Shown here in pieces: positions 1-8,722 of a stretch of 64,000 nucleotides of DNA. Under the pieces are notes generated by a model that was not told the origin of the DNA, did not search any database, and saw nothing but the letters and a program-made list of their open reading frames with translations. Positions within the stretch are counted from its first letter, which is position 1. Every line of letters begins with the position of its first letter. The stretch is from Flavihumibacter rivuli (GTDB lineage Bacteria > Bacteroidota > Bacteroidia > Chitinophagales > Chitinophagaceae), in the NCBI RefSeq assembly GCF_018595685.2, contig NZ_CP092334.1, positions 1,082,001-1,146,000 on the forward strand, in the 5' to 3' direction. The position numbers and the translations under genes are program-made.

Positions 1-223
1 GGTAATAGACCACTTGCTTCTTCCGATGACCTGGTGCATGGTCTTTGGCGGAACCACCATAGACCTTCTTTGCCTGGCCGGGAGGCAGCTTGTTCGGGCG
101 ATCATCCACAATGATCACGGTTGGCTGGCTGGGACGAGGCGCTGGCCTGCTAACGGTTCGGGAGCTACTGCAGGCGCCCAGCAGGAAACTGCCCAGGACT
201 ACCGCTTGTAAAGTTTTTTGCAT
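1..223 (-). CDS. Small putative lipoprotein, C-terminus cut by window edge
   Basis: This is a leftward gene whose 3' end lies outside the window; 74 codons are visible. It starts at ATG 223 (an in-frame ATG also lies at 232). The N-terminus is a lipoprotein signal: MQKTLQAVVLGSFLLGACSS, with lipobox LGAC and Cys at about residue 17. A Pro/Arg-rich stretch follows, then a segment with PPGQAKKVYGGSAKDHAPGH. That PGQAKK...YAPG-type segment recurs in short Bacteroidota lipoproteins that databases often label, probably wrongly, as quinol oxidase subunit 4. The function is unknown. The mature protein is probably lipid-anchored in the periplasm or outer membrane. It diverges from the NTF2-like gene at 289. 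Confidence 0.7.
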   Translation of the reverse strand, partial: MQKTLQAVVLGSFLLGACSSSRTVSRPAPRPSQPTVIIVDDRPNKLPPGQAKKVYGGSAKDHAPGHRKKQVVYY

Positions 224-288
224 AGGGAGCATTTGAGGGTTTAGTTTAGTTAATCAAACTATTTGCCAAAAACCCGCAAAGTACGGTT

Positions 289-747
289 ATGAAAAATTTG
301 TTTTTGTTTTTATTAACACTGGCCAGCATTAACACCTATGCACAAACGAACGAGGAAGAAGCAGTAAAGCAAACCGTTTCCAACCTGTTTACGGCTATGC
401 GTAACAGTGATACCAGCCTGTTAAGGTCAGTTTTCGCGCCTGAGGCCGTACTTCAAACCATTGCGAAGAAAAAGGACGGAAGCATCATGGTAAGGAATGA
501 ACAGGTAAGCGCCTTTGTCAGCTCACTGGCTAAACCCCATACGGATATTTACGATGAAAGGATCGTTTTCGACAAGGTCCTGATCGATACTGACCTGGCC
601 ACGGTCTGGACACCCTATCAATTTTATATTGGCACCAAATTCAGCCATTGTGGCGTCAACTCCTTTCAGCTGGTAAAAATGAATGGGGAATGGAAGATCC
701 AATACATCATTGATACCAGGAGGAAGGAAAATTGCGTCGGGCAATAA
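289..747 (+). CDS. Secreted NTF2-like (SnoaL / lumazine-binding-like) protein
   Basis: The 152-residue protein has a clear signal peptide (residues 1-18, ending TYAQ). The rest fits the NTF2-like fold in the DUF4440 / lumazine-binding-like group: an N-terminal helix with EEEAVKQTVSNLFTAMRNSD, a segment around SVFAPEAVLQTI, and C-terminal strands ending in FQLVKMNGEWKIQYIIDTRR. Such proteins are small periplasmic domains that bind ligands or occasionally act as enzymes; no substrate can be assigned. The stop codon abuts the stop of the convergent gene at 748, and I see no terminator between them. Confidence 0.75.
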   Translation: MKNLFLFLLTLASINTYAQTNEEEAVKQTVSNLFTAMRNSDTSLLRSVFAPEAVLQTIAKKKDGSIMVRNEQVSAFVSSLAKPHTDIYDERIVFDKVLIDTDLATVWTPYQFYIGTKFSHCGVNSFQLVKMNGEWKIQYIIDTRRKENCVGQ

Positions 748-2037
748 TTACTTCTTTGAGAGTTTGTACTTCTTGTTCACCTTGGGGTTGTTGAAATAAT
801 CATTCAACTCATCCTCGCTCAGCACCCCTGTATCCAACATGGGGACATCGATCAGCTGTGTCTGGGTCTGTTTCAACTCATCGCGTAACTTCTTGATCTT
901 GGCGAGGATGTCGGGATCCTTTTCACTGTTCAGGATATTATCAGAAAGCAGGTACTCCAGGCGCTTGATACTGGTACGGACCTGTGCGGCAGAATTCTGC
1001 TCATAGGTCTTAACCGGGGCCACGGCTTCCTTAACCGGTACCAGGGTCACCCCCACACTGGGCAGTATCTTACCGGCATTCTTCTGGCTTTCATCAGGCA
1101 TGGTAGATAGGATGGTACCGCCCATGGCCATGGTGCCCGAAGTAAGGTCGAAACCGGTCCGGGTATTCTTGGTTGACCTTACTTTTTTATCCAATTCCTT
1201 AAAAGTAAACTTCAGTTGCAGGATATAGCGCTCTACATCCTTTACCATTTTATTGTATTCCTGGAGGCGGTAGGGATAATTAATGGCATCCCGAACATAT
1301 ACCCTCACAGCTGCAGTGTCACGATTCAGGAACTTATCAGTTCCCACAAAGGTGATGATCAGTGGGCGGACATTTGCCGAATCCTTTCCTTCCCGCACAT
1401 AATCGTAGGGGATCACCCATTTGAATTCATCATTGCATTTATTGACCCCCTGGTAGCTTTTGATGGGCACACTGGTTAGGGTGGTGATGGCGTCAATTGG
1501 GAAACTGCCGGTTTCACACTGCACCCTGAACGATAGGGTATCACCTTCGTCGATCATCATATTGTTCAGGATCGTAGGCTTGATCCTGGAAGGAATGATC
1601 TCTGTATTGTAAAAAACGAGGGTAAAGAAGGTATCAACACGCTCCTTGGGGTTCTGGAGATTTTGTACACCCAGGTAAACCTTATACTCCTGGTCATATT
1701 TCAACCTGCCGGAAAGGAAATAACTCTTATCTGCCTTGAAGCTAAGGACACCTATATCCTTATTGATCCGCAAACCAACCGGTGCATTTTTCAGGAACCA
1801 GAAATACTGTGAAGAATCCCTATTGATATCCAGGTCATAGGATAGGGTAGAATCCACATGCAGGGTTATATAAGGATTTAGGTTCAGGATCCGAAGGGTA
1901 GTGTCTTCCTTAACCTGTACTGGAACGGTATCCAATACCGGGTGTTGGGTGGTACTATCAACCTGTGCATTCGCAACAAAGCCAGACAAAAGTGCAATAA
2001 AAGTCAACCAATAAACCCGAAAACGAAATGCTGCCAT
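748..2037 (-). CDS. Large secreted protein with Ig/cadherin-like region and C-terminal coiled coil, function unknown
   Basis: The 429-residue protein begins at ATG 2037, chosen because MAAFRFRVYWLTFIALLSG... ANAQ is a good signal peptide; a TTG at 2076 would add 13 residues before it. Residues about 45-250 are beta-rich, with two repeats resembling Ig- or cadherin-like folds: a segment around LSYDLDINRDSSQYFWFLKN, and a later one with DEGDTLSFRVQCETGSFPID and FVGTDKFLNRDTAAVRVYV. The C-terminal 170 residues are polar and helical (VKDVERYILQLKFTFKELDK; IKKLRDELKQTQTQL). I do not recognise the family. It lies downstream of the ECF sigma operon on the same strand, separated by about 100 bases, and could belong to that regulon. 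Confidence 0.7.
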   Translation of the reverse strand: MAAFRFRVYWLTFIALLSGFVANAQVDSTTQHPVLDTVPVQVKEDTTLRILNLNPYITLHVDSTLSYDLDINRDSSQYFWFLKNAPVGLRINKDIGVLSFKADKSYFLSGRLKYDQEYKVYLGVQNLQNPKERVDTFFTLVFYNTEIIPSRIKPTILNNMMIDEGDTLSFRVQCETGSFPIDAITTLTSVPIKSYQGVNKCNDEFKWVIPYDYVREGKDSANVRPLIITFVGTDKFLNRDTAAVRVYVRDAINYPYRLQEYNKMVKDVERYILQLKFTFKELDKKVRSTKNTRTGFDLTSGTMAMGGTILSTMPDESQKNAGKILPSVGVTLVPVKEAVAPVKTYEQNSAAQVRTSIKRLEYLLSDNILNSEKDPDILAKIKKLRDELKQTQTQLIDVPMLDTGVLSEDELNDYFNNPKVNKKYKLSKK

Positions 2038-2140
2038 TCTCTGATAGTTGTTTGGTAGGGTGAAAAGTGGCAACAATAATAATTCATTTTTTACAGACGG
2101 TTCATAAACAAAATGTTAGAATATTAGCGAGAAATTAACA

Positions 2141-2758
2141 TCAACCATTTTCCAGTTCCCTGATCTGGTCACGCAAATCATCCAGGTGATTGCCATACAG
2201 TTTGCGCAGGTACCAGCGTGAAAGGAAATATACAAACAGGCTCCAAACAATCAGCCAGGCCAGTAAAATCTGGAACTTTACCTGACGGAAGAAGATGAAG
2301 GGATCACCTTTTTCTACCTTAGCTTCCTTCATCCCAAACCTGATCATAATGACCCAAACCACTGGCACAGCCAGCATGGAAAAAAGGAAACAAACTTTAA
2401 CATATTGAGATAAGGTATCATGGATCTTCCTGGTGGCGTCCAACATAGAAGAGGAATAAATACTTCCTGATCTGCGCACCTGAACCCAAACGCGCCACAT
2501 GTAGACTACAAAACCCAGGCAATAGATGAATAAAAATCCAGATAATTCCCGAACATTGGGGTTATCGGTGGTCACCATTAACAACAGCGTTAGAATAGCA
2601 AACAGGATAGAAATGGATATCTCAAATGCCAGGCTGCGTTTCAGCCTGCCAATGGTTTGACCCGACCTTCCGTGAATAATGGCCAGGAGGTCTTCCTTCC
2701 TTTCACAGCTGGCAGCTAATTTGTCCTTGAGTTTGTTTTTCAGGTCATCCAACTCCAT
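2141..2758 (-). CDS. Four-helix membrane protein, probable partner of the ECF sigma factor
   Basis: The 205-residue protein starts at ATG 2758 (MELDDLKNKLKDKL). A TTG at 2788 would overlap the sigma gene and is less likely; ATG 2758 is preceded by GGAAG. A cytoplasmic, charged N-terminus of about 50 residues is followed by four predicted membrane helices, near residues 55-77, 85-108, 130-150 and 165-185, and a charged tail ending LRDQIRELENG. It has no zinc-binding anti-sigma (ZAS) HxxxCxxC motif. Its position 10 bases after an ECF sigma gene suggests an anti-sigma or sigma-regulating membrane protein; that is inference from context only. Confidence 0.7.
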   Translation of the reverse strand: MELDDLKNKLKDKLAASCERKEDLLAIIHGRSGQTIGRLKRSLAFEISISILFAILTLLLMVTTDNPNVRELSGFLFIYCLGFVVYMWRVWVQVRRSGSIYSSSMLDATRKIHDTLSQYVKVCFLFSMLAVPVVWVIMIRFGMKEAKVEKGDPFIFFRQVKFQILLAWLIVWSLFVYFLSRWYLRKLYGNHLDDLRDQIRELENG

Positions 2759-2768
2759 AGTCTTCCAT

Positions 2769-3257
2769 TTAATTTTGTTGAGCGACAAGGCCCCGAAGCC
2801 TTGCCTTGATCCTATTCATTTTTACGGCTACATTATTGACTGATATACCGAGGATCTCACCCATTTCAGCATAACTATAATCTTCCAGGTAGAGCATTAC
2901 CACGGCCTTATCCACCTTGGATAAGCTTCCAATGGCAGCATACATTGACTTGAGCGCCTCCTCCTCCTCATTCCCATTTTCTGGAAAATCCAGGTCCCGG
3001 TCCAGGTATGAACTTGTGGCCACAATTTTTTGGGATTTCCGGTAGAAACTGATGGCGGTATTGAGGGCCACCCGGTAGAGCCAGGTACTGAACCTCGACT
3101 CCCTGCGAAATGATGGATAGCCTTTCCAGGCATTCAGGATGATTTCCTGGAAGAGGTCTTCACGCAATGACGGATCTTTCTGGTACAGGTTACAAACCTT
3201 GTACACGATCGCTTCATTCAACCTTATTAGTTCCAGGAATTCCTTTTCAGCGTCCAT
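2769..3257 (-). CDS. RNA polymerase ECF-type sigma factor
   Basis: The 162-residue protein has the two ECF domains. Region 2 (residues about 10-85) contains REDLFQEIILNAWKG, which contacts core RNA polymerase, and FSTWLYRVALNTAISFYRK, which recognises the -10 element. Region 4 (residues about 105-160) contains LEDYSYAEMGEILGISVNNV with a helix-turn-helix for the -35 element, followed by KMNRIKARLRG. It starts at ATG 3257. It directs RNA polymerase to a small regulon, normally held in check by a membrane anti-sigma factor; the following membrane gene is the likely partner. A family number cannot be assigned by eye. Confidence 0.92.
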   Translation of the reverse strand: MDAEKEFLELIRLNEAIVYKVCNLYQKDPSLREDLFQEIILNAWKGYPSFRRESRFSTWLYRVALNTAISFYRKSQKIVATSSYLDRDLDFPENGNEEEEALKSMYAAIGSLSKVDKAVVMLYLEDYSYAEMGEILGISVNNVAVKMNRIKARLRGLVAQQN

Positions 3258-3312
3258 AATAATTAAACCATCCTGTTTGTAGCAGTTAGCGGCAAGATAT
3301 TACAGACCTAAC

Positions 3313-3340
3313 AAAAAACCCCGGTGTAAACACACCGGGG
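3313..3340 (-). terminator. Intrinsic terminator of the hsp20 gene
   Basis: The arms CCCCGGTGT (3319-3327) and ACACCGGGG (3332-3340) form a 9-bp GC-rich stem with a 4-base loop. On the minus strand the hairpin is followed by six T residues (complement of 3313-3318). It ends leftward transcripts from hsp20 before the sigma gene. Confidence 0.9.
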
Positions 3341-3375
3341 GTAAACCAAAACCAACTGCTTATGAGAAACAATCT

Positions 3376-3807
3376 TTATTGTATAACGATCTCTTTGGGA
3401 AGGGACTTCACTTCTGCCTTTTTGGGAAGGAATACCTTCAACAATCCATTTTCATATTTTGCCTGGATGCCATCTGCTTCTATGGTCTCGTCCAGGGTAA
3501 ACTTCCTGGTAAAAGAGGTCAATTTGAACTCCTTCCTGATCTGCTTGAACTCGGGCTGGCCTTCTTCTTTGGGCGCTTCATAGGAAATGGTCAGCAATCC
3601 ATTTTCCACACTGATCTTGAAGGATTCCCTGGTACGGCCCGGGGCCACCAGTTCCATATGATAGGCATCAGTGGTTTCTACGATATTCACCGGAGCCTGT
3701 GAATTGGACACTTGTGCCTGCGGGGTAAATCCATTCAGCTCGTTGAAGAAGCTATCAATAAGACCACCAAATTGCCTTGCCGGATGTTGCATTCTAACTG
3801 TTGCCAT
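3376..3807 (-). CDS. Small heat-shock protein, Hsp20/alpha-crystallin family
   Basis: The 143-residue cytoplasmic holdase chaperone binds unfolding proteins without ATP and passes them to refolding chaperones. The alpha-crystallin domain spans residues about 38-135, with the family's typical A-x-x-x-N-G-x-L signature near the end (ADGIQAKYENGLLKVFLPKK) and a C-terminal I-x-I-like anchor (EIVIQ). The N-terminal arm (ATVRMQHPARQFGGLIDSFF) is the usual variable oligomerisation segment. It starts at ATG 3807. The gene is monocistronic, with its own terminator, and diverges from the bacilliredoxin gene. Confidence 0.95.
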   Translation of the reverse strand: MATVRMQHPARQFGGLIDSFFNELNGFTPQAQVSNSQAPVNIVETTDAYHMELVAPGRTRESFKISVENGLLTISYEAPKEEGQPEFKQIRKEFKLTSFTRKFTLDETIEADGIQAKYENGLLKVFLPKKAEVKSLPKEIVIQ

Positions 3808-3974
3808 AATTATTTCTTTTTATTTTTTTCAATTGATGGTATAGTACAAACAAAGGAGATACCATTTAAAAATTGCTGCCATTCCTTCCAGTTTTTGGTT
3901 ACCGAAAAGTTAATATATATGCCATTTAGTCGCACTCCAAAAATTAAAAATGCCATATCGGCAGTTTTAAACAA

Positions 3975-4007
3975 TTGACTCCGCCGCCTGTTTTTTCAGT
4001 AATTTTG
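3975..4007 (+). promoter_or_regulatory. Bacteroidota-type promoter of the bacilliredoxin gene
   Basis: A TTG (-33) at 3975-3977 and TAATTTTG (-7, consensus TAnnTTTG) at 4000-4007 are separated by 22 bases, within the 17-23 range known for Bacteroidota housekeeping promoters. The predicted start near 4011 gives a leader of about 22 bases. Confidence 0.6.
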
Positions 4008-4032
4008 TCCACTATTTTAAAATTCTAACAAC

Positions 4033-4446
4033 ATGTATCCAGCTGAGATAGTAATGCCCATGAAAGAGGAGCTCACTGAGCAAGGTTTCGTTGAACTCCT
4101 GAGTCCTGAAGAGGTTGATACCCAGATGAGCAAGAAGGGTACCACACTGGTGGTGATCAATTCCGTTTGCGGCTGTTCTGCCGGCACGGCCCGTCCCGGG
4201 GTGTTGATGGCAGTCAACAACAGTGAAAAGAAGCCAGATTTCCTGACCACTGCTTTTGCAGGTTTTGATATTGATTCTGTAAAAAAGGTAAGGGAATACC
4301 TGATGCCCTATCCGCCATCATCCCCTTCCATTGCCCTTTTCAAGGATGGTCAATTGGTTCATTTCATTGAGCGCCACCAGATCGAAGGACGTCCGGCACA
4401 GATGATCGCCCATAACCTGATCGCAGCTTTTGAACAATATTGTTAA
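4033..4446 (+). CDS. Bacilliredoxin, BrxA/BrxB (YphP/YqiW) family
   Basis: The 137-residue thioredoxin-fold protein carries the diagnostic CGC active site (NSVCGCSAGTARPG, residues about 43-56) and the cis-Pro region SPSIALFKDG. BrxA/BrxB proteins remove bacillithiol from bacillithiolated proteins in the cytoplasm after oxidative stress, and many Bacteroidota make bacillithiol. The N-terminus (MYPAEIVMPMKEELTEQGF) matches family members closely. The gene stands alone between its own promoter and terminator. BrxA and BrxB cannot be told apart by eye. Confidence 0.93.
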   Translation: MYPAEIVMPMKEELTEQGFVELLSPEEVDTQMSKKGTTLVVINSVCGCSAGTARPGVLMAVNNSEKKPDFLTTAFAGFDIDSVKKVREYLMPYPPSSPSIALFKDGQLVHFIERHQIEGRPAQMIAHNLIAAFEQYC

Positions 4447-4481
4447 GTTTTGCTGAACCCGATTCAGCTTTGTTCAATTAG

Positions 4482-4510
4482 GCCTCCCTGTTTGGGGAGG
4501 CTTTTATTTT
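4482..4510 (+). terminator. Intrinsic terminator after the bacilliredoxin gene
   Basis: The arms GCCTCCC and GGGAGGC (within 4482-4501) form a hairpin with loop TGTTTG, followed by CTTTTATTTT. Confidence 0.85.
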
Positions 4511-4587
4511 TAGCGGAAGTCCATGCTCGGCTATTTCTTCCTATAATTGCGGAACCAATTACAAGTCAAGACATTCAATACAGGTAA

Positions 4588-5748
4588 ATGTATCCCAATC
4601 TTTATTATGCCTTCAAGGACCTTTTCGGGATCGACATCCCCGGTCTGCGGTTCATTAATTCCTTTGGCTTCTTTGTAGCCCTTGCCTTCCTGGGCGCAGC
4701 CTGGACCCTTACGCTTGAACTCAGGCGAAAGAGCAAGGCCGGGCTCTTACAATACGAGGAAACCCAGATCACGATTGGCCAGCCGGCCAGCATCAGCGAT
4801 TTGCTGACCAACTTTATCCTGGGCTTCCTGCTGGGTTATAAGATCATTGGGGCTTTCGTGGTGGGTCCTGAAGATCCGCAAGCTTTCATTTTCAGTAGCG
4901 ACGGAAGCCTACCCACCGGCCTTTTGGTAGGAGCCCTTTTTGCTGGCTTAAAATGGTGGGAAAAGAAAAAGCAGCAGCTGCCCAAACCTGAACAACGGAC
5001 CATCAGGATCTGGCCGCAGGACAGGGTAGGGGACTTCGTTGTCTTCGCTGCGATCTTTGGGTTCCTGGGGGCCAAGATCTTCCATAACCTGGAGAACTGG
5101 AATGAATTCAAGGCTGATCCAATTGGCGCCTTGCTTAGCTTCAGCGGACTGACCTTCTATGGCGGTTTGATCTGTGCAGCAGTGGCCATTGGCTGGTATG
5201 CCCGCAAACACAAGATCTCACTTAGGCATTTATGTGATGCCACCGCACCGGGCCTGATGCTGGCCTATGCCGTTGGAAGGATAGGTTGCCAGGTGGCCGG
5301 GGACGGCGACTGGGGCATTGCCAACAGCAAACCCAATCCATTTTCCTGGCTGCCGGATTGGGCATGGGCCTATAAATACCCCCATAATGTATTAAACGAA
5401 GGAGTACCCATCCCCGGCTGTGTTGGACAATATTGTAATGAACTGGCCCAGGCCCATTACCCGACCCCGCTTTATGAAACCATCGCCGGACTCCTCCTTT
5501 TCACCCTCCTTTGGTCCATCAGGAAAAAGATCACGGTCCCCGGACGCCTCTTTGCCGTTTACCTGATCGTGAATGGACTGGAAAGGTTCTTTATTGAGAA
5601 GATCAGGGTGAATACGAAATACGACATTTTGGGATTCCATCCCACCCAAGCGGAGCTGATCTCTACAGGATTGGTCATCGCAGGGGTTATCCTTTGGTTC
5701 TGGATGCCCAAATTAAAAGCACCCGCATCCAAAGGCCAGGTAGCCTAG
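4588..5748 (+). CDS. lgt: Phosphatidylglycerol--prolipoprotein diacylglyceryl transferase
   Basis: Lgt is an integral inner-membrane enzyme. It moves diacylglycerol from phosphatidylglycerol to the lipobox cysteine of prolipoproteins, the first step of lipoprotein maturation. The 386-residue protein has about seven membrane helices. It carries the Lgt signature GRIGCQVAGDGDWG (residues about 230-243), with the essential GRxGN-type Arg, and the later YPTPLYE motif (residues about 291-297) equivalent to HPSQLYE. It is roughly 100 residues longer than E. coli Lgt because of a charged loop near residues 125-150 and another around 255-290; this is usual for the phylum. It is monocistronic, with a strong terminator. 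Confidence 0.95.
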   Translation: MYPNLYYAFKDLFGIDIPGLRFINSFGFFVALAFLGAAWTLTLELRRKSKAGLLQYEETQITIGQPASISDLLTNFILGFLLGYKIIGAFVVGPEDPQAFIFSSDGSLPTGLLVGALFAGLKWWEKKKQQLPKPEQRTIRIWPQDRVGDFVVFAAIFGFLGAKIFHNLENWNEFKADPIGALLSFSGLTFYGGLICAAVAIGWYARKHKISLRHLCDATAPGLMLAYAVGRIGCQVAGDGDWGIANSKPNPFSWLPDWAWAYKYPHNVLNEGVPIPGCVGQYCNELAQAHYPTPLYETIAGLLLFTLLWSIRKKITVPGRLFAVYLIVNGLERFFIEKIRVNTKYDILGFHPTQAELISTGLVIAGVILWFWMPKLKAPASKGQVA

Positions 5749-5770
5749 TTTACCATCCATATTTTTCCCT

Positions 5771-5811
5771 GAAGAGCGGTTTCCCCACCCGGAAGCCGCT
5801 CTTCCTTTTTT
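5771..5811 (+). terminator. Intrinsic terminator after lgt
   Basis: A 14-bp stem (5771-5784 with 5791-5804, one G-T pair) with a 6-base loop is followed by a T run at 5806-5811. Confidence 0.93.
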
Positions 5812-5949
5812 AACACCTTCCATCAGAATTGAAAAATTACCTGTAACCTCTTTCTCAGATCTGCGTCACAATAAGGTCATTGCTTTTGCCGGAAATCAGA
5901 TTTAACGACCATTCGACACAAAACAATGTATTTTGCATTACATAGTACC

Positions 5950-5957
5950 TACTTTTG
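5950..5957 (+). promoter_or_regulatory. -7 promoter element upstream of the first outer-membrane receptor
   Basis: TACTTTTG matches TAnnTTTG exactly. A TTTG at 5932-5935 lies only 14 bases upstream, shorter than usual, so the -33 element is uncertain. The predicted transcript leader is about 45 bases. Confidence 0.45.
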
Positions 5958-6005
5958 AACTGTAATTAACCTTGTAGAGTACCAAACTAATAAAAGAACC
6001 TTATT

Positions 6006-8459
6006 ATGAAAAAGTCGATCACCTTGCTGACCTTAGCCTTATCCACCTTATCCTTCGTCAGCCAGGCACAAACCAAAACAGGGAAATTGACCGGTTCTGT
6101 TGTGGACGGTAACCAGAAACCAGCTGAAGCCGTAACGGTCAGCCTGCTTAAGGCCAAGGATTCCTCAGTAGCCAAGATCCTGTCGACCGACAAGTCGGGC
6201 AGGTACAGCTTCGAAGACCTGGCCACCGGTCAATACCTTGTTATGGTCACAGCAGTAGGACACCAGAAGACCTATTCCCAACCGATCGAGGTGAACGGTT
6301 CAGCTGCCCAGGCACCGGAACTGAAAATGGAAGCCCAGTCCAAGGAACTGGGAGGCGTTACCGTTACCGCCCGCAAGCCATTCATCGAGCAGAAGATCGA
6401 CAAGACCGTGGTGAACGTTGATGCCGCCGTTACCAATGTGGGTGCAACCGCTTTGGAAGTATTGGAGAAATCACCCGGTGTCACCCTGGATAAGGATGGC
6501 AATATCAGCCTTAAGGGCAAGCAGGGTGTAACCGTGATGATGGACGGAAGGCCTACCTATTTAACTGCCGACCAGCTGAACAACTACCTGAAGTCAATGC
6601 CCGCCAGCAATATTGACCAGATCGAGATCATTACCAATCCATCTGCCAAGTATGACGCAGCCGGCAATTCCGGTATCATCAATATCAAGACCAAGAAGAA
6701 CAAGCAAAAAGGCTTCAATGGCAGCCTGACCCTTAACTATGGCCAGGGGGCCTATTGGAAGACCAATAACAGTTTTAACCTGAACTACCGTACCGGCAAA
6801 TTCAACTTCTTTGCCAATGGTAGTGTAAGCAGGTGGAATGGTTTCCAGAACCTGGATATCAAACGCAAATTCAAGGATCCCAATTCTAAAGAACTGACAG
6901 CTATTTTCGAGCAGAATTCCTTCATGAAGAACGAGAATGACAACTATTCCCTCAAGATCGGTGCGGATTACTTCCTGACCAAGAGGACCACACTGGGTAT
7001 TGTACTGAATGGTAATGTATCACCAGAAAAGCAAACCGGTACCAACACCAGCTATATGATGGATAATGCCGCCAATATCGATTCCATCATCTACGCCACC
7101 AGCAACAATACGGACAAATGGAAGAACAAGAGTGTCAACCTGAACTTACGTCACCAGTTTGACTCAACCGGAAGGGAGTTAACAGCAGATGTTGACTTCG
7201 TAAAATATGGCTCTAACAGCAACCAGTATTTCAATAACACTATCTACGATCCCAGCTGGTCACCCAAGAATAATGAGCAATTGCGTGGTATCCTTCCCAT
7301 CAATATTAAGATCTACAGCGCCAAGATCGACTATGTACAGCCACTGAAGAATGGTTCCAAGATCGAGACCGGTGTGAAGGCCAGCAATGTAAACACCGAT
7401 AACGTTGCCAATTACGACAACCTTATTGGGAATACCTGGGTGCCTGATTACGGAAAGACCAACCATTTCCAGTACAAGGAAAACATCGCTGCAGCCTACA
7501 TCAACTATAATAAGCAGATCAAGAAATGGGGAATCCAGGCCGGTTTACGCTATGAATATACCAGCCTTGAAGGAAGCCAGTTCGGCAACCCTGAGCGCCA
7601 GGATTCATCCTTCACCCGTGATTACGGCAGCCTGTTCCCTACCTTGTTTGTCAGCTATAATGCCAATGACAAGAACCAGTTTGCCTTCTCCTACGGAAGG
7701 AGGATCGACCGCCCTGCCTACCAGGACCTGAACCCATTCCTTTTCTTCCTGGATAAGTTCACCTATGCAGCCGGTAATCCCTACCTTCTGCCTCAGTTCA
7801 CGAACAATATCGAGTTTACACATACCTATAAAGGTTTCCTGACCACCACCTTAAACTATAGCCATACCAAGGACCTGTTCATGGAAACCTTTGACCAGGA
7901 TGGATACGCTACCATCGTTAGGCAGGGAAACATTGGTACCAGGAAGAATGCAGGGATTGCAGTGAGCGCACAAATTCCGGTGAAGAAATGGTGGACCGCC
8001 ATTGTATATACCAACTACAACTACAGTGAGTTCTTTGGAAACCTTAATGGTGAAGACCTCAATGCTACCGGTGGAAACCTCCTGGTGAACATCAACAACC
8101 AGTTTAAGTTCAACAAGGGCTGGAGTGCAGAACTGAGTGGCTGGTACAGGACAAAGGGAATTGAAGGCCAGATCGTGATCGACCCAATGGGCGCTGCTTC
8201 TGCGGGTGTTTCCAAGCAGGTCCTGAAGGGCAAGGGCACCCTTAAAATGAATATCCGTGATATGTTCTATACCCAGATCCCTAAAGGAAATATCAACTTC
8301 AAATCAACCGAAGCCTGGTTCCGTAATAACCGTGATTCAAGGGTAGTGAATGTTTCCTTCGTCTATCGTTTTGGTAAGCCCATCAAAGGCGTACCACAAA
8401 GAAGAAGCGGTGGTGCCGGCGATGAAGAAAGCCGCGTTAAAAAGGGAGGCAATAATTAA
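6006..8459 (+). CDS. TonB-dependent-receptor-like outer-membrane beta-barrel protein (paralogue 1)
   Basis: The 817-residue protein has a signal peptide (residues 1-22, SFVSQAQ). A carboxypeptidase-regulatory-like domain follows (residues about 27-105, GSVVDGNQKPAEAVTVSLLK). A plug-like domain (residues about 120-235) contains VLEKSPGVTLDKDGNISLKG and AAGNSGIINIKTKKNK, and a long beta-barrel of the outer membrane protein beta-barrel family fills the rest. The barrel's last strand (VVNVSFVYRFG) is followed by a basic, glycine-rich tail (about 23 residues). Such proteins import substrates or peptides with TonB energy; the substrate is unknown. No SusD partner is adjacent. The gene is followed by a close paralogue. 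Confidence 0.9.
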   Translation: MKKSITLLTLALSTLSFVSQAQTKTGKLTGSVVDGNQKPAEAVTVSLLKAKDSSVAKILSTDKSGRYSFEDLATGQYLVMVTAVGHQKTYSQPIEVNGSAAQAPELKMEAQSKELGGVTVTARKPFIEQKIDKTVVNVDAAVTNVGATALEVLEKSPGVTLDKDGNISLKGKQGVTVMMDGRPTYLTADQLNNYLKSMPASNIDQIEIITNPSAKYDAAGNSGIINIKTKKNKQKGFNGSLTLNYGQGAYWKTNNSFNLNYRTGKFNFFANGSVSRWNGFQNLDIKRKFKDPNSKELTAIFEQNSFMKNENDNYSLKIGADYFLTKRTTLGIVLNGNVSPEKQTGTNTSYMMDNAANIDSIIYATSNNTDKWKNKSVNLNLRHQFDSTGRELTADVDFVKYGSNSNQYFNNTIYDPSWSPKNNEQLRGILPINIKIYSAKIDYVQPLKNGSKIETGVKASNVNTDNVANYDNLIGNTWVPDYGKTNHFQYKENIAAAYINYNKQIKKWGIQAGLRYEYTSLEGSQFGNPERQDSSFTRDYGSLFPTLFVSYNANDKNQFAFSYGRRIDRPAYQDLNPFLFFLDKFTYAAGNPYLLPQFTNNIEFTHTYKGFLTTTLNYSHTKDLFMETFDQDGYATIVRQGNIGTRKNAGIAVSAQIPVKKWWTAIVYTNYNYSEFFGNLNGEDLNATGGNLLVNINNQFKFNKGWSAELSGWYRTKGIEGQIVIDPMGAASAGVSKQVLKGKGTLKMNIRDMFYTQIPKGNINFKSTEAWFRNNRDSRVVNVSFVYRFGKPIKGVPQRRSGGAGDEESRVKKGGNN

Positions 8460-8508
8460 TTCAAGTACCAACCATTAACCTTATCTATTTCCCCTATTTG
8501 AATTCCCC

Positions 8509-8543
8509 AACAACCTGCTCCCCTCAAAAAGGAGCGGGTTGTT
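8509..8543. other. Stem-loop between the two outer-membrane receptor genes
   Basis: Arms AACAACCTGCTCC and GGAGCGGGTTGTT form a 13-bp stem (one G-T pair) with a 9-base loop. No T run follows on either strand, so it may be a weak terminator, a transcript-stability element or a processing site. Confidence 0.6.
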
Positions 8544-8631
8544 AAAAGAAACCAAACCGCTTGATAAGTTCAATACGTATCCCTTCGTACTTGATTCCGA
8601 CCGTTCGTGTATCCGTCCGTACATAGCACCT

Positions 8632-8650
8632 GTCAACCTTAATTGTTGAC
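8632..8650. promoter_or_regulatory. Inverted repeat upstream of the second receptor gene
   Basis: GTCAAC and GTTGAC are separated by CTTAATT, about 75 bases before the start codon. It is a possible operator; there is no clear TAnnTTTG box nearby to anchor it. Confidence 0.3.
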
Positions 8651-8722
8651 CACTTGCATGAATACCACAGGTTGAATTCCGCATTAAAAAGACATTTGTA
8701 AAACCAAACCTTAACCTAGGCC

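Noticed and set aside
14..211. Rightward open frame of 65 codons at the left edge
   Set aside because: It lies opposite a convincing leftward lipoprotein gene with signal peptide and lipobox and shows no protein-like features.
8481..8684. Leftward 67-codon frame between the receptor genes
   Set aside because: It covers a hairpin and regulatory sequence and lacks protein-like composition.
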